A stretch of 64,000 bases of DNA from Telmatospirillum sp. GTDB lineage: Bacteria > Pseudomonadota > Alphaproteobacteria > CACIAM-22H2. This document shows, in pieces, positions 1-9,591 of this stretch (its first letter is position 1; each line of letters opens with the position of its first letter). Both the position numbers and the translations under genes were made by a program. The notes under the pieces were generated by a model, which worked only from the letters and a program-made list of their open reading frames with translations, was not told the DNA's origin and searched no databases. The stretch spans positions 16,651 to 80,650 of the forward strand of contig JADCGL010000004.1 in the NCBI GenBank assembly GCA_020248985.1. The letters are read 5' to 3'.

Positions 1-165
1 GACAAGACGACCGGCGGCGGCCAGGGCGAAGAGACCGTCCGCTCGCTGCTGGTCAACGCCTACGCCAAGAACGTCGTCAAAGCCGGCGGCGTGGGCCTCA
101 GCTCGTCGATCGCGCGCGACATTCTCAAGATCCAGGAGCAAGCCAATGCAGCCGCACAACAGTGA
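1..165 (+). CDS. flgJ: Flagellar rod-binding protein, FlgJ N-domain type (3' end only)
   Basis: Only the last 54 codons are inside the window; the gene enters from the left edge. The reading frame carries a Gly-rich GGGQGEE stretch followed by LLVNAYAK and KAGGVGLSSSIARDILKIQE. This is the pattern at the end of the rod-binding domain of FlgJ-like proteins, which helps assemble the flagellar rod in the periplasm. Alphaproteobacteria often have this domain without the muramidase domain of enterobacterial FlgJ, and the stop soon after the motif fits that form. The next gene (FlgN-like) starts 20 bases before this stop, so the two are probably co-translated in a flagellar operon. Confidence 0.75.
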   Translation, partial: DKTTGGGQGEETVRSLLVNAYAKNVVKAGGVGLSSSIARDILKIQEQANAAAQQ

Positions 166-631
166 CCCGACGCCGACGAGTGCGGCCAATGTTCGCGTCC
201 AGATCGACACGCTGGTCAAGATTTCGGCCAATCTCGTGCATCTTCTCGAGCGCGAAACCGCCCTGCTGCTGGACATGAAGACCCAGGATGTGGGCGAACT
301 TCAGGCGCAGAAGAGCGAAATGTGCCGCCTCTATGCGCTGAGCGTGCGCCAGCTGCGCGAAAATCCGGCCGCGCTCAAAAGCGCGCTCCCGATCGTGCAG
401 AGCGAAATCGAAGCCGCCCTCATGCGCGTGCACGAAGTGGCCATGCGCAACCAGCGTGCCATCCAGTCGGCGCGCAAGGTCAACGAAGGTGTGATGAAGG
501 CGATCGCCGAAGTGTGGAACGCCGACCGCTCGGCCGCCGCCGGCTACACGCGCAAAGGCATGAAGCCGCAGGCCAACACCAAAAAGCCCGGCTTCGCGTA
601 TGCGCCCGTCGCGTACGACGAACGCTGCTGA
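146..631 (+). CDS. FlgN-like flagellar chaperone
   Basis: The predicted protein has 161 residues and is mostly helical, with long amphipathic helices at about residues 15-75 and 80-125 and a basic, Pro-rich tail. The size, the helical layout and the position directly after and overlapping a rod-binding protein gene fit FlgN, the cytoplasmic chaperone that keeps hook-associated proteins FlgK and FlgL soluble before export. Sequence conservation in this family is weak, so the call leans on context. The ATG lies inside the end of the previous gene (20-base overlap), suggesting translational coupling. It could instead be another small flagellar protein of unknown role. Confidence 0.6.
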   Translation: MQPHNSDPTPTSAANVRVQIDTLVKISANLVHLLERETALLLDMKTQDVGELQAQKSEMCRLYALSVRQLRENPAALKSALPIVQSEIEAALMRVHEVAMRNQRAIQSARKVNEGVMKAIAEVWNADRSAAAGYTRKGMKPQANTKKPGFAYAPVAYDERC

Positions 632-971
632 TCTTCGCGACATTTGAATAGCGCGAGCGCCGGACACGAGAACTGCCGGCTAACCGGGCGAGAACGCCCC
701 CCTCTCTCTTCCTGCAGCGCTGTCGAGGGTTGTACTATTGATTTGTGTTAAAAATGTATTCTGCAATACATCAAAGTAAAATAAGGGCTTTTTCGCGTCC
801 CTGTCCCATCTTGACTTGAATTTGCCGCAAAGTTCCGCAATACAAATTTCCGGATTGACCGGCGATGCCACGCGTCGCCGACGAGCCATCCGCGCAAAGA
901 CAGCCGCGCAAAGACAGCAAAGGTCGTCAAGCGGACGACCGCAACAGGGAAACCCAGGAGAGCCCCCCCTC
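632..971. other. 340-base non-coding stretch between flagellar and TRAP genes
   Basis: No convincing gene is present. The central part (about 720-850) is clearly richer in A and T than its surroundings and holds an inverted repeat (separate entry), so it probably contains the promoter of the TRAP binding-protein gene. An open frame runs into that gene from upstream, but the Tat signal and the AGGAG before 972 argue that it is not translated. I found no convincing intrinsic terminator after the FlgN-like gene. Confidence 0.5.
754..771. promoter_or_regulatory. Inverted repeat, candidate operator of the TRAP gene
   Basis: ATGTATT-CTGC-AATACAT is a perfect 7-base inverted repeat with a 4-base spacer, about 200 bases before the dctP start. 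The half-site GCAATACA recurs at 837-844. Such a dyad is typical of a dimeric repressor site. The regulator is not identified. Confidence 0.35.
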
Positions 972-2063
972 ATGATTCGCCGTAAATTTCTTGCCGCCGG
1001 TGCCGCAAGCGTGGCCACCGCCGGTCTCGCCGCACCGGCCATCAGCCAAGGCCGCATAGAATGGCGCATGGTCACGTCGTGGCCGAAGAACCTGCCCGGC
1101 GTCGGCACGGGCGTCGAGCGCCTGGCTGCACGCATCGGCGAAATGTCGGGCGGCCGCCTGACGGTTCGCGTGTTCGCGGCGGGCGAACTCGTCCCGGCCC
1201 TGCAATGCTTGCAGGCAGTGCGCGACGGCACGGCCGAAATGGGCCACGACGCGTCGTACTACCATATCGGCGTGCACCCGGCGTTCCAGTTCTTCACCTG
1301 CGTGCCGTTCGGCTTCATGGCAACCGAGCAGTCGGCGTGGCTCAACTACGGCGGCGGCCAGCAGCTGTGGGACGAGCACGCAGCCAACTACAACGTCAAA
1401 GCCTTCCCGGCCGGCAACACGAACACCCAGGCCTTCGGCTGGTACCGCAAGGAACTGACGGGCGTGGAAAGCTTCCGCGGCCTCAAGATCCGCATGCCGG
1501 GCTGGGGCGGCCAAATCATGACGCGCCTCGGCGCCCAGCAGGTGGCCCTGCCCGGCGGCGAAATCTTCGCCGCCCTGCAGTCCGGCTCGGTCGATGCGGC
1601 CGAGTGGATCGGCCCCTACAACGACCTCGCCATGGGTCTGCACCAGGTCGCCAAGCTGTGCTACGGCCCGGGCTGGCACGAGCCGGGCTCGAACCTGCAG
1701 CTCATGGTCTCGAAGTCGCGCTTCGACGCCCTGCCCGCGGACCTGAAGGCGATCGTCCAGTTCGCCGCCCAGTCGATGGACATGGACATGACGACCGAAT
1801 ACATGGCGCGCTCGGGCGAAGCCATGGAAACGCTGCGCACGCGCCACGGCGTGCGCTTCTTGAACCTGCCGGCACCGATCATCGACGGCTGCGGCACGGC
1901 GGCGGGCGAGTTCCTGGCCGAAGTGCGCGACCGCGGCGATGCGATGACGAAGAAGCTCTTCGAATCGTATCTCAAGTTCCGCGGCCAGGTGATGCCCTAC
2001 ACCCGCTGGAACGACGGCGCGTTGCTCAATGCCCGCGTGCGCGCGTTCAAGTACCTGACCTGA
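972..2063 (+). CDS. dctP: TRAP transporter periplasmic substrate-binding protein (DctP family)
   Basis: The 363-residue product begins with a signal of Tat type (MIRRKFLAAGAAS, then Ala-rich to about residue 26) and continues with the WRMVTSWPKN start common in DctP proteins of the 2-oxo acid/TakP-like branch. It is predicted to capture an organic acid in the periplasm and pass it to the DctQ-DctM permease, which is encoded convergently just downstream. The ATG at 972 is chosen because an AGGAG lies before it and the signal peptide starts there; a longer frame exists but has no support. The substrate cannot be read from the sequence. A binding-protein gene facing its permease genes is less usual than a single P-Q-M operon. 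Confidence 0.88.
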   Translation: MIRRKFLAAGAASVATAGLAAPAISQGRIEWRMVTSWPKNLPGVGTGVERLAARIGEMSGGRLTVRVFAAGELVPALQCLQAVRDGTAEMGHDASYYHIGVHPAFQFFTCVPFGFMATEQSAWLNYGGGQQLWDEHAANYNVKAFPAGNTNTQAFGWYRKELTGVESFRGLKIRMPGWGGQIMTRLGAQQVALPGGEIFAALQSGSVDAAEWIGPYNDLAMGLHQVAKLCYGPGWHEPGSNLQLMVSKSRFDALPADLKAIVQFAAQSMDMDMTTEYMARSGEAMETLRTRHGVRFLNLPAPIIDGCGTAAGEFLAEVRDRGDAMTKKLFESYLKFRGQVMPYTRWNDGALLNARVRAFKYLT

Positions 2064-2090
2064 TCCGACCGCCCCTTCGGGCAAACGGAA

Positions 2091-2123
2091 AACCCCGCGA
2101 GCGGCAAGCTCGCGGGGTTTTTT
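2091..2123 (+). terminator. Intrinsic terminator after dctP
   Basis: A 10-base perfect stem CCCCGCGAGC / GCTCGCGGGG with a GGCAA loop is followed by TTTTTT. The stem is preceded by AA only, so it acts mainly for the plus strand but could also affect the convergent dctM transcript. Confidence 0.9.
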
Positions 2124-2146
2124 GTTGGGCGCCGTATGGCGGGCGA

Positions 2147-3844
2147 TTAGCCCGCTTCTTCCTCGGGCTCGGTAGCGGGATCGCCCGGATTGTCGGCGTC
2201 GGGATCCTCGAGGAAGTCGGTCGGCATCGAGGGCTGGTTCTCGAGCGTGGGCGCTTCCTGATTGTAGATTAGATCTGGCAGCCACGTCGCGAGTTCCGGG
2301 AACTCCCACAGCAGCGCCATGACCAGGATCTGGATCGCCACGAACGGGATGATGCCCTTGTAGATGATCTGCGTGGTGATCGAGGGCGGGGCCACGCCGC
2401 GCAAGTAGAACAGCGCGAAGCCGAAGGGCGGCGTCAGGAACGACGTCTGCAGATTGACGCCCATCAGCACGCCGAGCCACACCGGATCGAAACCCATCTT
2501 CAACAGGATCGGGCCCGCGATCGGCACGGTGATGAAGATGATCTCGAACGTGTCGAGGAAGAAGCCGAGCGCGAACATCAACGCCATGACCACGAACAGG
2601 GCCGCATCCTTGCCGCCCGGCATGTTCGACAGCGTGTCGTGCACAAGATATTCGCCGCCCAAGCCCCGGAACACGAGGCTGAAGATCGACGCCCCGATCA
2701 GGATCACGAACACCATCGACGAGATCGTCATGGTCGAGCGCGACACTTCCGTCAGCACGCCGACATATTCGCGGCGAGCCGCGCCGATCGCGAGCAGATA
2801 GAGACTGCCGATCACCAGCACGACCACCAAGGCCGTCAGCAGGCCCGTCGCACCGTAGGCATAGCCGATGGCGCCCAGGAACAGGATGAAGCCGACCCAG
2901 AACACGGCGAGCTGCTTTTCCAGCGCGACGCGATCTTCCGACGTCGCCAGACGGTCGGCGATCATCTTGACGACCGTGAGGAACACTGCCCCCAGCGAGC
3001 CAACCGAGGCCGATTCCGTCGGCGTGGCAACGCCCGCAAGGATCGAGCCCAGCACCGCGACGATCAGGAAGATCGGCGGCACCAAGGCGATCACGACGCG
3101 CCGCCCAAGGCCTGCGCGCTCTTCGTCGGTCATCTTCAAAGGCGGGCACGAATCGGGATCGGACACCGAGCGGTAGAACACCCAGCACGCATAGAGGAAC
3201 GACAGCATGAGGCCGGGGATGAAAGCGCCCGCGAACAGGTCGCCGACCGACACGGAATCGGGCGAGAAATTCCCGAGCGACAGCTGCGCTTGCTGGTTCG
3301 CACCCTGCAGAATGTCGCCGAGGAAGATCAGCACGGTCGAGGGCGGAATGATCTGCCCGAGCGTGCCGGACGCGCAGATGATGCCGGTCGCAAGTTTGGG
3401 GTCGTACCCTGCGCGCATCATGGCGGGCAGCGACAGCAAGCCCATGGTCACGACGGTCGCACCGACGATGCCGGTCGAGGCCGCGAGCAGCGTGCCCACG
3501 ATGATGACCGAATAGCCGAGGCCGCCGCGCACGCCGCCGAAGAGCTGGCCCATCGTGGTCAGCAGCACTTCGGCGATGCGGCTGCGCTCGAGCATCACGC
3601 CCATGAAAACGAACAGCGGGACGGCAACGAGAATCTCGTTGTTCATCACGCCCCAGATGCGCGTCGGGATCGCAGTCAGGAAGTTGGGGTCAAAGACGCC
3701 GACGAGCCAGCCGATGCCGCCGAAGGCGAGCGCAATGCCGCCCAGCGAAAACGCCACCGGATAGCCCAGCATCAGCAGCGCCACGATCGTCGCGAACATC
3801 GCGACGGACAGCAACTCTCCCAGCAGATGGCTTTCAGCGCCCAT
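2147..3844 (-). CDS. dctM: TRAP transporter large permease subunit (DctM family)
   Basis: The 565-residue, very hydrophobic protein starts close to its first membrane helix (LLSVAMFATIVALLMLGYPVAF) and has about 12-14 predicted membrane segments. Family landmarks include the Gly/Thr-rich segment VGTLLAASTGIVGATVV and the FLTPPFGFALFYLRG block near the C-terminus. It forms the sodium- or proton-coupled transport channel of the tripartite transporter. It is longer than common DctM proteins (about 430) because of a hydrophilic loop (about 225-245) and extra central helices, a form found in 2-oxo acid or dicarboxylate TRAP systems. The C-terminal 40 residues are acidic and Pro-rich. It follows dctQ by 41 bases on the same strand. 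Confidence 0.9.
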   Translation of the reverse strand: MGAESHLLGELLSVAMFATIVALLMLGYPVAFSLGGIALAFGGIGWLVGVFDPNFLTAIPTRIWGVMNNEILVAVPLFVFMGVMLERSRIAEVLLTTMGQLFGGVRGGLGYSVIIVGTLLAASTGIVGATVVTMGLLSLPAMMRAGYDPKLATGIICASGTLGQIIPPSTVLIFLGDILQGANQQAQLSLGNFSPDSVSVGDLFAGAFIPGLMLSFLYACWVFYRSVSDPDSCPPLKMTDEERAGLGRRVVIALVPPIFLIVAVLGSILAGVATPTESASVGSLGAVFLTVVKMIADRLATSEDRVALEKQLAVFWVGFILFLGAIGYAYGATGLLTALVVVLVIGSLYLLAIGAARREYVGVLTEVSRSTMTISSMVFVILIGASIFSLVFRGLGGEYLVHDTLSNMPGGKDAALFVVMALMFALGFFLDTFEIIFITVPIAGPILLKMGFDPVWLGVLMGVNLQTSFLTPPFGFALFYLRGVAPPSITTQIIYKGIIPFVAIQILVMALLWEFPELATWLPDLIYNQEAPTLENQPSMPTDFLEDPDADNPGDPATEPEEEAG

Positions 3845-3885
3845 TTTGTCGATCCGGTTCGGCTAGGTTTGGGGGGTAAACGGAA

Positions 3886-4422
3886 TTAGTGGCTGGTCTT
3901 GGACGGCGCGTATTCGCTGCGCCCGTTCAAGAACAGCACCGCGCGCGCGACCGTGGCGAAGCCTTGCGCGCCGACGAGAATGCAGAACAGCACGAGCGTC
4001 GATTTGAGGAGCCAGACATTGTGGATGCCGTCGGGCTGCTGCGAGCCTTCGCGGCCCACGAACGACGTCACGAAAAACGGCCAGGACTTGTCGAACATGA
4101 TCCACAGGAACGGCATCATGAACGCAAGCGTGCCGAAAATCTCGACGCGGGCCTGGTTGCGGGCCGTCATACGCGCATAGAAGATATCGACGCGCACATG
4201 GCCGCCATGCAGCAGCGTGTAGCCCGCCCCGACCAAGAACACGATCGCGTGCTGCCAAACATAGGCTTCCTGCATCCAGATGAAGCCGCTGTCGAGCGCG
4301 TAGCGGAAATAGACGGTCGCAAAGCAAGTGACGACCGTGCCGAAGGTCATCCACGCCACGACTTTGCCGATCGCCGTATTCGTCGCATCGACGACGCGGA
4401 TATAGGATTCGAGAAGGCCCAT
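3886..4422 (-). CDS. dctQ: TRAP transporter small permease subunit (DctQ family)
   Basis: The 178-residue protein has four predicted membrane helices, the usual topology for DctQ, with the aromatic segment QEAYVWQHAIVFLVGAGYTLLHGGHVRVD in the middle; the GGHVRVD turn is a family landmark. It joins DctM and is needed for docking and stability of the permease. The ATG at 4422 follows GGTGGAG at a good distance. An upstream in-frame extension exists but would add an unlikely Pro/Arg-rich leader. Co-directional with dctM just downstream. Confidence 0.87.
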   Translation of the reverse strand: MGLLESYIRVVDATNTAIGKVVAWMTFGTVVTCFATVYFRYALDSGFIWMQEAYVWQHAIVFLVGAGYTLLHGGHVRVDIFYARMTARNQARVEIFGTLAFMMPFLWIMFDKSWPFFVTSFVGREGSQQPDGIHNVWLLKSTLVLFCILVGAQGFATVARAVLFLNGRSEYAPSKTSH

Positions 4423-4498
4423 CGGCGCGCTAGCTCCACCCTGTCGGCCCGCGAGCACGGGCGTTTTTGGATCCGTTGAGGGCAGCCAAAGCGGCCAA

Positions 4499-4533
4499 GA
4501 AAAAAGGCGCTCCGGCCGAAACCGAAGCGCCTT
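4499..4533 (-). terminator. Intrinsic terminator after bioY
   Basis: Read on the minus strand, AAGGCGCTTCGG-TTTC-GGCCGGAGCGCC forms a stem followed by TTTTTTC. It lies 40 bases after the bioY stop and separates it from dctQ. Confidence 0.85.
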
Positions 4534-4575
4534 ATAGGGCGGCGCCGCAGCGCCGATCAAGCCCTAAAGCTATTG

Positions 4576-5163
4576 TTATTTCACAACTTTTTTGGAGACA
4601 ACCCGCGAAGCAGCCACAACGATCGCAACCGCCAACGCGGCTTTGACCACTGCACCGGCGACGAACGGCATCAAGCCGAACGCGATCGCCTTCTCGAAGC
4701 CGACGAACGTCGCAAGCCACGCAACGCCGGGCACAAACAGCAGCACCGAGCCCACGACCATCGCGGCGGCGGTACCCGCCAGCGTGCGGCCCCAGCCGCG
4801 CTCGGCAAGCCAGCCCATGACACCGGCAACGAGCACGAAGCCGAACAGGAAGCCGCCCGTGGTGCCGACCATATAGACAAGGCCGATGCCCTTTTCGGGC
4901 GTGCCGGCGAACACGGGAAGGCCGACCGCCCCCTGGAACAGATAGAGGGCCACGGTCGCCACACCCAACCGCGAGCCGTAGGCAAAGCCGATCAGCAGAA
5001 CGACCATCGACTGCATCGTCATGGGTACGGGCCACATCGGCACTTGCGCCTTGGCCGAGGCCCACAGCAAAGCCGAGCCGAGGACGGCCAACGCAAGGCT
5101 GCGCGCGAAGCTGCGCGCGGGTGCGGGCCACAACGTGTCGATCAAGGTCGGATGGGTGTTCAT
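4576..5163 (-). CDS. bioY: Biotin transporter S component BioY
   Basis: The 195-residue protein has six predicted membrane helices and the BioY signature: AKAQVPMWPVPMTMQSMVVLLIG near the N-terminus and the GLPVFAGTPEKGIGLVYMVGTTGGFLFGF block. BioY binds biotin in the membrane and imports it, alone or with the ECF energizing module (BioM/BioN); those genes are not next to it here. The ATG at 5163 follows GGAG at 8 bases; a TTG five codons upstream is less likely. It lies 24 bases after the AraC-type regulator on the same strand, so the two may share a transcript. Confidence 0.92.
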   Translation of the reverse strand: MNTHPTLIDTLWPAPARSFARSLALAVLGSALLWASAKAQVPMWPVPMTMQSMVVLLIGFAYGSRLGVATVALYLFQGAVGLPVFAGTPEKGIGLVYMVGTTGGFLFGFVLVAGVMGWLAERGWGRTLAGTAAAMVVGSVLLFVPGVAWLATFVGFEKAIAFGLMPFVAGAVVKAALAVAIVVAASRVVSKKVVK

Positions 5164-5187
5164 TGCGCGGATCTCCAATGTCGGGAC

Positions 5188-6078
5188 TCAAGGCTTAGCG
5201 CGCAGCCCCGGCACTTGCAAGCAGGTGCGTCGATAGCGCGAAGGGCTGGCGCCGAACACGGCGCGGAAGCGCGCGTTGAAGGTCGACAGATCGCCGAAGC
5301 CCGCATCGAACGCGATCGTCGAGATCGGCGCGGCGGAATTTTCCAGGCGCCGTGCAGCACGCCGCAAGCGCTGGACCAGCACATATTGATGGGGCGTGGA
5401 CCCCACGATCTGCCGAAACACGCGCAAAAAATGGTACTTGCTCGTCGCCGCCGCGCTTGCAAGCGCATCGAGGCGCAGCGCCGCGTCGAGATGCGCCTCG
5501 ATGTGGCGCAAGGCCGCGCCGACGCGTCGCTCGTCGCGCGCCGATGGACGCACCGCGCGCGGCACCTGCCCGGATGCGGCGGCGATCGCGTCTTCGGCCA
5601 GACCGTAGGCAAAGGCATCGAGCGCCAACGGATCGGCCTTTGCCGCAAAATTCTCGATCCGCGCCAAGAGCGGCAGGCGGCCGTTGGATGCGGGCAGCAT
5701 CGCGACCGGAAAGCGGAAACGCGAGCGGCACGCAATGCTCGCCGCCACCTCTTCGAATGCGTCGGCCGATATCTGGAACGAGATGCAGCGGTCGCCCGCA
5801 CTGTGGTCGTGGCCGCATTCGAAACCAGCACCGGCATTGCCAAGCAACAAGGCGCCCGGATGCAGCGTCGCGCGGCCGGCCGCACTTCGGTAGTTGAACG
5901 TGCCTTCGACCACGGCGGAGATCGACATGTCCTCGTGGCGCTCTTCGAAGGTGCTGTCGCCGGGGCCGGCCGTGCACACAAACTCGCTCAAACGCCAGCA
6001 GCAGCCGGAAGCCAAAACCCGGCTGCCGGGCAGACGCGCTGCGGATGCCGGGGCGGATTGCGGAAGTGCCGTGGCCAT
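5188..6078 (-). CDS. AraC-family transcriptional regulator
   Basis: The 296-residue protein has an AraC-type N-terminal sensor domain (about 20-150, with HEDMSISAVVEGTFNYRS and HPGALLLGNAG) and a C-terminal pair of helix-turn-helix motifs (about 195-290). The second helix pair, ISTIAFDAGFGDLSTFNARFRAVFGASPSRYRR, matches the AraC signature well. The closeness to bioY raises control of biotin uptake, but gene order alone is weak evidence. Its other neighbour, the VOC protein, is divergent and shares the upstream region. The effector is unknown. Confidence 0.88.
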   Translation of the reverse strand: MATALPQSAPASAARLPGSRVLASGCCWRLSEFVCTAGPGDSTFEERHEDMSISAVVEGTFNYRSAAGRATLHPGALLLGNAGAGFECGHDHSAGDRCISFQISADAFEEVAASIACRSRFRFPVAMLPASNGRLPLLARIENFAAKADPLALDAFAYGLAEDAIAAASGQVPRAVRPSARDERRVGAALRHIEAHLDAALRLDALASAAATSKYHFLRVFRQIVGSTPHQYVLVQRLRRAARRLENSAAPISTIAFDAGFGDLSTFNARFRAVFGASPSRYRRTCLQVPGLRAKP

Positions 6079-6163
6079 GACGCCAATTTTAGCAATTTTC
6101 CCCAAGCGCGCAAACGCGCGCGGGCGTCATATCGGCGTCTCGACACCGCACAGGAGAAAACCC

Positions 6164-6541
6164 ATGTTCGACCATATTTCGCTCGGCGTCCGCGACATCG
6201 CGAAGGCCCAAAAATTCTACGATGCATGCCTGAAGCCGCTCGGCTTCACGCGGCTGAGCACGGGCGAAACTTCGCTCGGCTACGGCAAGGATGCGGTTGC
6301 CTTGTGGATCGGTCTTGCGGCCCGTCCGGTTCCGGCCGACCGGGAGTCGGGCCTGCATTTCTGCTTCGCGGCGGCCACGCGCAAGAGTGTGGATGCGTTC
6401 CACAAAGCCGCACTTGCCGCTGGCGGCACCGACAACGGCAAACCCGGCATTCGCGCCGACTACGACGCCAACTACTACGCAGCCTTCATCGTCGATCCGG
6501 AGGGCTACCGGATCGAAGCCTATTGCGGCACGCCCCAGTAG
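6164..6541 (+). CDS. VOC-superfamily (glyoxalase/bleomycin-resistance-like) protein
   Basis: The 125-residue protein is a single vicinal-oxygen-chelate domain: MFDHISLGVRDIAKAQKFYD at the start, FVDPEG-like IVDPEGYRIEAYC at the end. The H in the first strand and E in the last are the usual metal-ligand positions. Such proteins are metal-dependent lyases, dioxygenases or drug-binding proteins; the substrate cannot be told. AGGAG lies 9 bases before the ATG. It is divergent from the AraC regulator, which may control it. Confidence 0.85.
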   Translation: MFDHISLGVRDIAKAQKFYDACLKPLGFTRLSTGETSLGYGKDAVALWIGLAARPVPADRESGLHFCFAAATRKSVDAFHKAALAAGGTDNGKPGIRADYDANYYAAFIVDPEGYRIEAYCGTPQ

Positions 6542-6544
6542 CGC

Positions 6545-8761
6545 TTACCCGAAGCGGAATCCCTTGGGCGGCAGCAGGCCCGCTTGGGCCCGCTTGCCGA
6601 GCCAATTCTTGGGCGCATTTTCGCGCTCGTCCGAGCGCGCGAAGCCCATCGGCCAGCCCTTGGCGAGCGCGAAAGTGCGGATCTGGTAGAGCGAGCCACC
6701 CTTGGCGTATTGCTGCAGGATCACGCCGCGGCCGCGCTCCATCTCGGGCAGTTCCGCAAGCGGGAACAGCAAGAGCTTCTTGTTGCTGCCCTGCACGGCG
6801 AGCGTGTCGCCCTCGACCGTGCACATGGCCTTGGCTTCCGCACCCTCGCCCAGATTGAGCACCTGCTTGCCCTGGCGCGTCTGCGCCACGCAAGCGGCCT
6901 CAGGCACGACAAAGCCGCGCCCGTCGCTCGAGGCCACCACGAGTTTGCGCTCGGGCTTGTGGATGAAGACGTTGACGACGTCGACGTCGTTGGCGAGCTC
7001 GAGCATCACTTTGAGCGGCTCGCCGTCGCCGCGCCCGCGCGGCAGCTTGTCGCAACCGAGCGTGTAGAAGCGTCCGTTGGTCGCGAACACCATGAATTTC
7101 TCGGTCGACTGCGTGCGGATCACGTAGCCTTCCTTGTCGCCGTCCTTGTAGCGGATTTCGCGCGCGGCCGTCTCGTCGAGATGGCCCTTGAAGGCGCGCA
7201 CCCAGCCCTTGTCCGAGCACACGATCGTGAGGTCTTCGCGCTCGATGAGCGCGTCGACCGGCACCACAAGATCGGCGGGCGCATCGGCCACTTCCGTGCG
7301 GCGCTTGCCGAGCGGGGTGCGCGGGCCGAACTTGGTCTTGATGCCCTGCACTTCTTCGGCGATCGCGGCCCAGCGCTTGTCTTCGCTCTTGAGCAGGCTT
7401 TCGAGCTCTTTCTTTTCTTTCGTCAGCGCGTCATTTTCCTTGCGGATCTCGAATTCTTCGAGCTTGCGCAGCGAGCGCAGCCGCATGTTCAAGATCGCCT
7501 CGGCCTGCACCTCGGTGAGGTCCCATTTCTTGATCATGATCGGCTTGGGCTCGTCCTCGTTGCGGATGATTTTGATCACCGCATCGATGTTGAGATAGGC
7601 CACAAGCAGGCCGCCAAGGATCTCGAGGCGGCGCGCGATCTGGTCGAGCCGGTGCGTGGCCCGGCGCTGCAGCACGACCTGGCGATGGTCGAGGAAGGCC
7701 TGCAGCACTTCCTTCAGATTCATCACGCGCGGCGTGCCCGTCGCGTCGAGCACGTTCATGTTCAGCGCAAAACGCGTCTCGAGCTCGGTGTTGCGGAACA
7801 GCGATTCCATCAAGAGCTTCGCGTCCACGAGCTTGGTCTTGGGCTCGAGCACCACGCGCACGTTTTCGTCCGACTCGTCGCGCACGTCGGCGAGCAGCGT
7901 GAGCCGCTTGGCGTGCAGCAATTCGGCGATCTTTTCGATCAGCTTCGATTTCTGCACCTGGTACGGAATTTCCGTGACCACGATCTGCCACATGCCGCGC
8001 GGCAGTTCTTCGACCGCCCATTTGGCGCGCAGGCGCAGGCTGCCGCGCCCAGTCTCGTAAGCCGCCACCAGCGTCTCGCGGCTTTCGACGAGAATGCCGC
8101 CCGTGGGAAAATCCGGGCCCGGCATCAGATCGACGAGGGTCGCCACGCGCGCATTGGGCGTCTTGATCAGATGCAAAAGCGCGTTGCAGATTTCGACGAT
8201 ATTGTGCGGCGGCACGTTGGTCGCCATGCCGACCGCAATGCCGGCCGCCCCGTTCGCCAGCAGATTGGGGAAGGCCGCAGGCAGCACCAGCGGCTCTTCG
8301 CCTTCGCCGTCGTAGGTGGCGCGGAAATCGACGGCGTTTTCGTCGAGCCCGCGCAGCAATTCGGCCGCCACTTCCGTGAGGCGCGCCTCGGTGTAACGCA
8401 TGGCCGCCGCATTGTCGCCGTCGATATTGCCGAAATTGCCTTGCCCGTCGACGAGCGGATAACGCTGCGCAAAATCCTGCGCCAGACGCACGAGCGCGTC
8501 GTAGACCGACTGGTCGCCGTGCGGATGGTATTTGCCGATCACGTCGCCGACCACGCGCGCGCACTTCTTGAAGCCCGAGGCCGGATCGAGCTTGAGCTGC
8601 TGCATCGCCCACAGGAGGCGGCGATGCACGGGCTTGAGGCCGTCGCGCACGTCGGGCAGCGAGCGCGCCATGATCGTGGACAGCGCATAGGCCAAATAGC
8701 GTTCGCCCAACGCGTCCTTGAGATCGACGGGGCGGATGTCGGCGGCGAAACTGGCGGTCAT
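6545..8761 (-). CDS. parC: DNA topoisomerase IV subunit A
   Basis: The 738-residue protein starts with the gyrase/topoisomerase IV A pattern ([34 protein letters not shown]) and contains the catalytic tyrosine in [11 protein letters not shown]. With ParE it cuts and passes duplex DNA to unlink daughter chromosomes. The C-terminal pinwheel (about 495-738) is shorter than that of GyrA and lacks the GyrA-box QRRGGKG, which favours ParC over GyrA. A coiled region (about 430-470, rich in K and E) is the usual arm. recO ends inside its start (ATGA overlap), so the two genes are translationally coupled. Confidence 0.93.
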   Translation of the reverse strand: MTASFAADIRPVDLKDALGERYLAYALSTIMARSLPDVRDGLKPVHRRLLWAMQQLKLDPASGFKKCARVVGDVIGKYHPHGDQSVYDALVRLAQDFAQRYPLVDGQGNFGNIDGDNAAAMRYTEARLTEVAAELLRGLDENAVDFRATYDGEGEEPLVLPAAFPNLLANGAAGIAVGMATNVPPHNIVEICNALLHLIKTPNARVATLVDLMPGPDFPTGGILVESRETLVAAYETGRGSLRLRAKWAVEELPRGMWQIVVTEIPYQVQKSKLIEKIAELLHAKRLTLLADVRDESDENVRVVLEPKTKLVDAKLLMESLFRNTELETRFALNMNVLDATGTPRVMNLKEVLQAFLDHRQVVLQRRATHRLDQIARRLEILGGLLVAYLNIDAVIKIIRNEDEPKPIMIKKWDLTEVQAEAILNMRLRSLRKLEEFEIRKENDALTKEKKELESLLKSEDKRWAAIAEEVQGIKTKFGPRTPLGKRRTEVADAPADLVVPVDALIEREDLTIVCSDKGWVRAFKGHLDETAAREIRYKDGDKEGYVIRTQSTEKFMVFATNGRFYTLGCDKLPRGRGDGEPLKVMLELANDVDVVNVFIHKPERKLVVASSDGRGFVVPEAACVAQTRQGKQVLNLGEGAEAKAMCTVEGDTLAVQGSNKKLLLFPLAELPEMERGRGVILQQYAKGGSLYQIRTFALAKGWPMGFARSDERENAPKNWLGKRAQAGLLPPKGFRFG

Positions 8762-9507
8762 GTCGGATCGGTTCTCGTGGGTTCAAACGGCAAAGACTTG
8801 CGCCAGCGCTCATAGAGCCGGACTCGGGGCGGGGGCAAGCCCTGCCCGTTCGGCGCCAGCGCATAGCGCAGCAGGAAATGGCCGGAAATCTCGAGCCCAG
8901 CCACCAGATCGGCGGTCGAGGCGGGTGCCTGTCCCAACAAAAAAGCGGGCAATCGGAAGAGCTTGGCAGAAAATTCGGCGCCCGCCTCGCCCGACACCGC
9001 CCGGCCCGTTCGCGGGCTCACATAGCGCAGATCTTCGACCGTTCCGGTCGCCGCACAGCGCGCCAAATCGAGGCCGAATCCAAGCTCGGCCAGGCACCGG
9101 CACTCCCAGCGCACATAGGCGGCCGCCCAATCGGGCGTTTCGAGTGCTTCGATGAAGCCGATCGTCGCCGCATAGAGCTCGGCATGCGCCTCGCGCTCGG
9201 GCAGCACCAGTTCGAGCAGCGACGTGGCCGCCGTCAGCGCATCGAGCTTGTCGGCATCGTCGAGCAACAAGGCGCCCACCGTGCGCGCAAGTTCGCAGCT
9301 GTAATTGCCGAGATGCTCGGGCAGGCGGGCGCGCCACGTGGCGCGCACGACATTGCCGCGCTCGTAAAGGGCGGCACCCCGTCCATGCCCGCCGCCGCGC
9401 GCCAAGCCCAGATGGCGCCCGTTGGCCAGCGTGAACAACGTCACGACCGCCGCATGCTCGCCATGCACGCGCCGCCCCAGCACGATGCCGTCGTCGGTCC
9501 ATTCCAT
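8758..9507 (-). CDS. recO: DNA repair protein RecO
   Basis: The 249-residue protein begins [26 protein letters not shown], the typical RecO oligonucleotide-binding N-domain (about 1-80), followed by the helical C-domain with [18 protein letters not shown] and [22 protein letters not shown]. RecO helps load RecA on gapped DNA with RecF/RecR. A second ATG four codons upstream (9519) is equally possible; the later one is chosen because the family usually starts at MEW. The zinc-finger cysteines of some RecO proteins are reduced here (C-x-C and a single later C). It overlaps parC by 4 bases. Confidence 0.9.
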   Translation of the reverse strand: MEWTDDGIVLGRRVHGEHAAVVTLFTLANGRHLGLARGGGHGRGAALYERGNVVRATWRARLPEHLGNYSCELARTVGALLLDDADKLDALTAATSLLELVLPEREAHAELYAATIGFIEALETPDWAAAYVRWECRCLAELGFGLDLARCAATGTVEDLRYVSPRTGRAVSGEAGAEFSAKLFRLPAFLLGQAPASTADLVAGLEISGHFLLRYALAPNGQGLPPPRVRLYERWRKSLPFEPTRTDPT

Positions 9508-9591
9508 GCTCCTAGACATGGGCCGATTCGCCCCTCTTTGCAAAAGCGTCGGGCTTTGCAAAACGGTCCGGGTTTGGCTATGCAACGCCAC

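Noticed and set aside
4576..5187. Riboswitch control of bioY
   Set aside because: Only 24 bases separate bioY from the upstream gene, too little for an aptamer.
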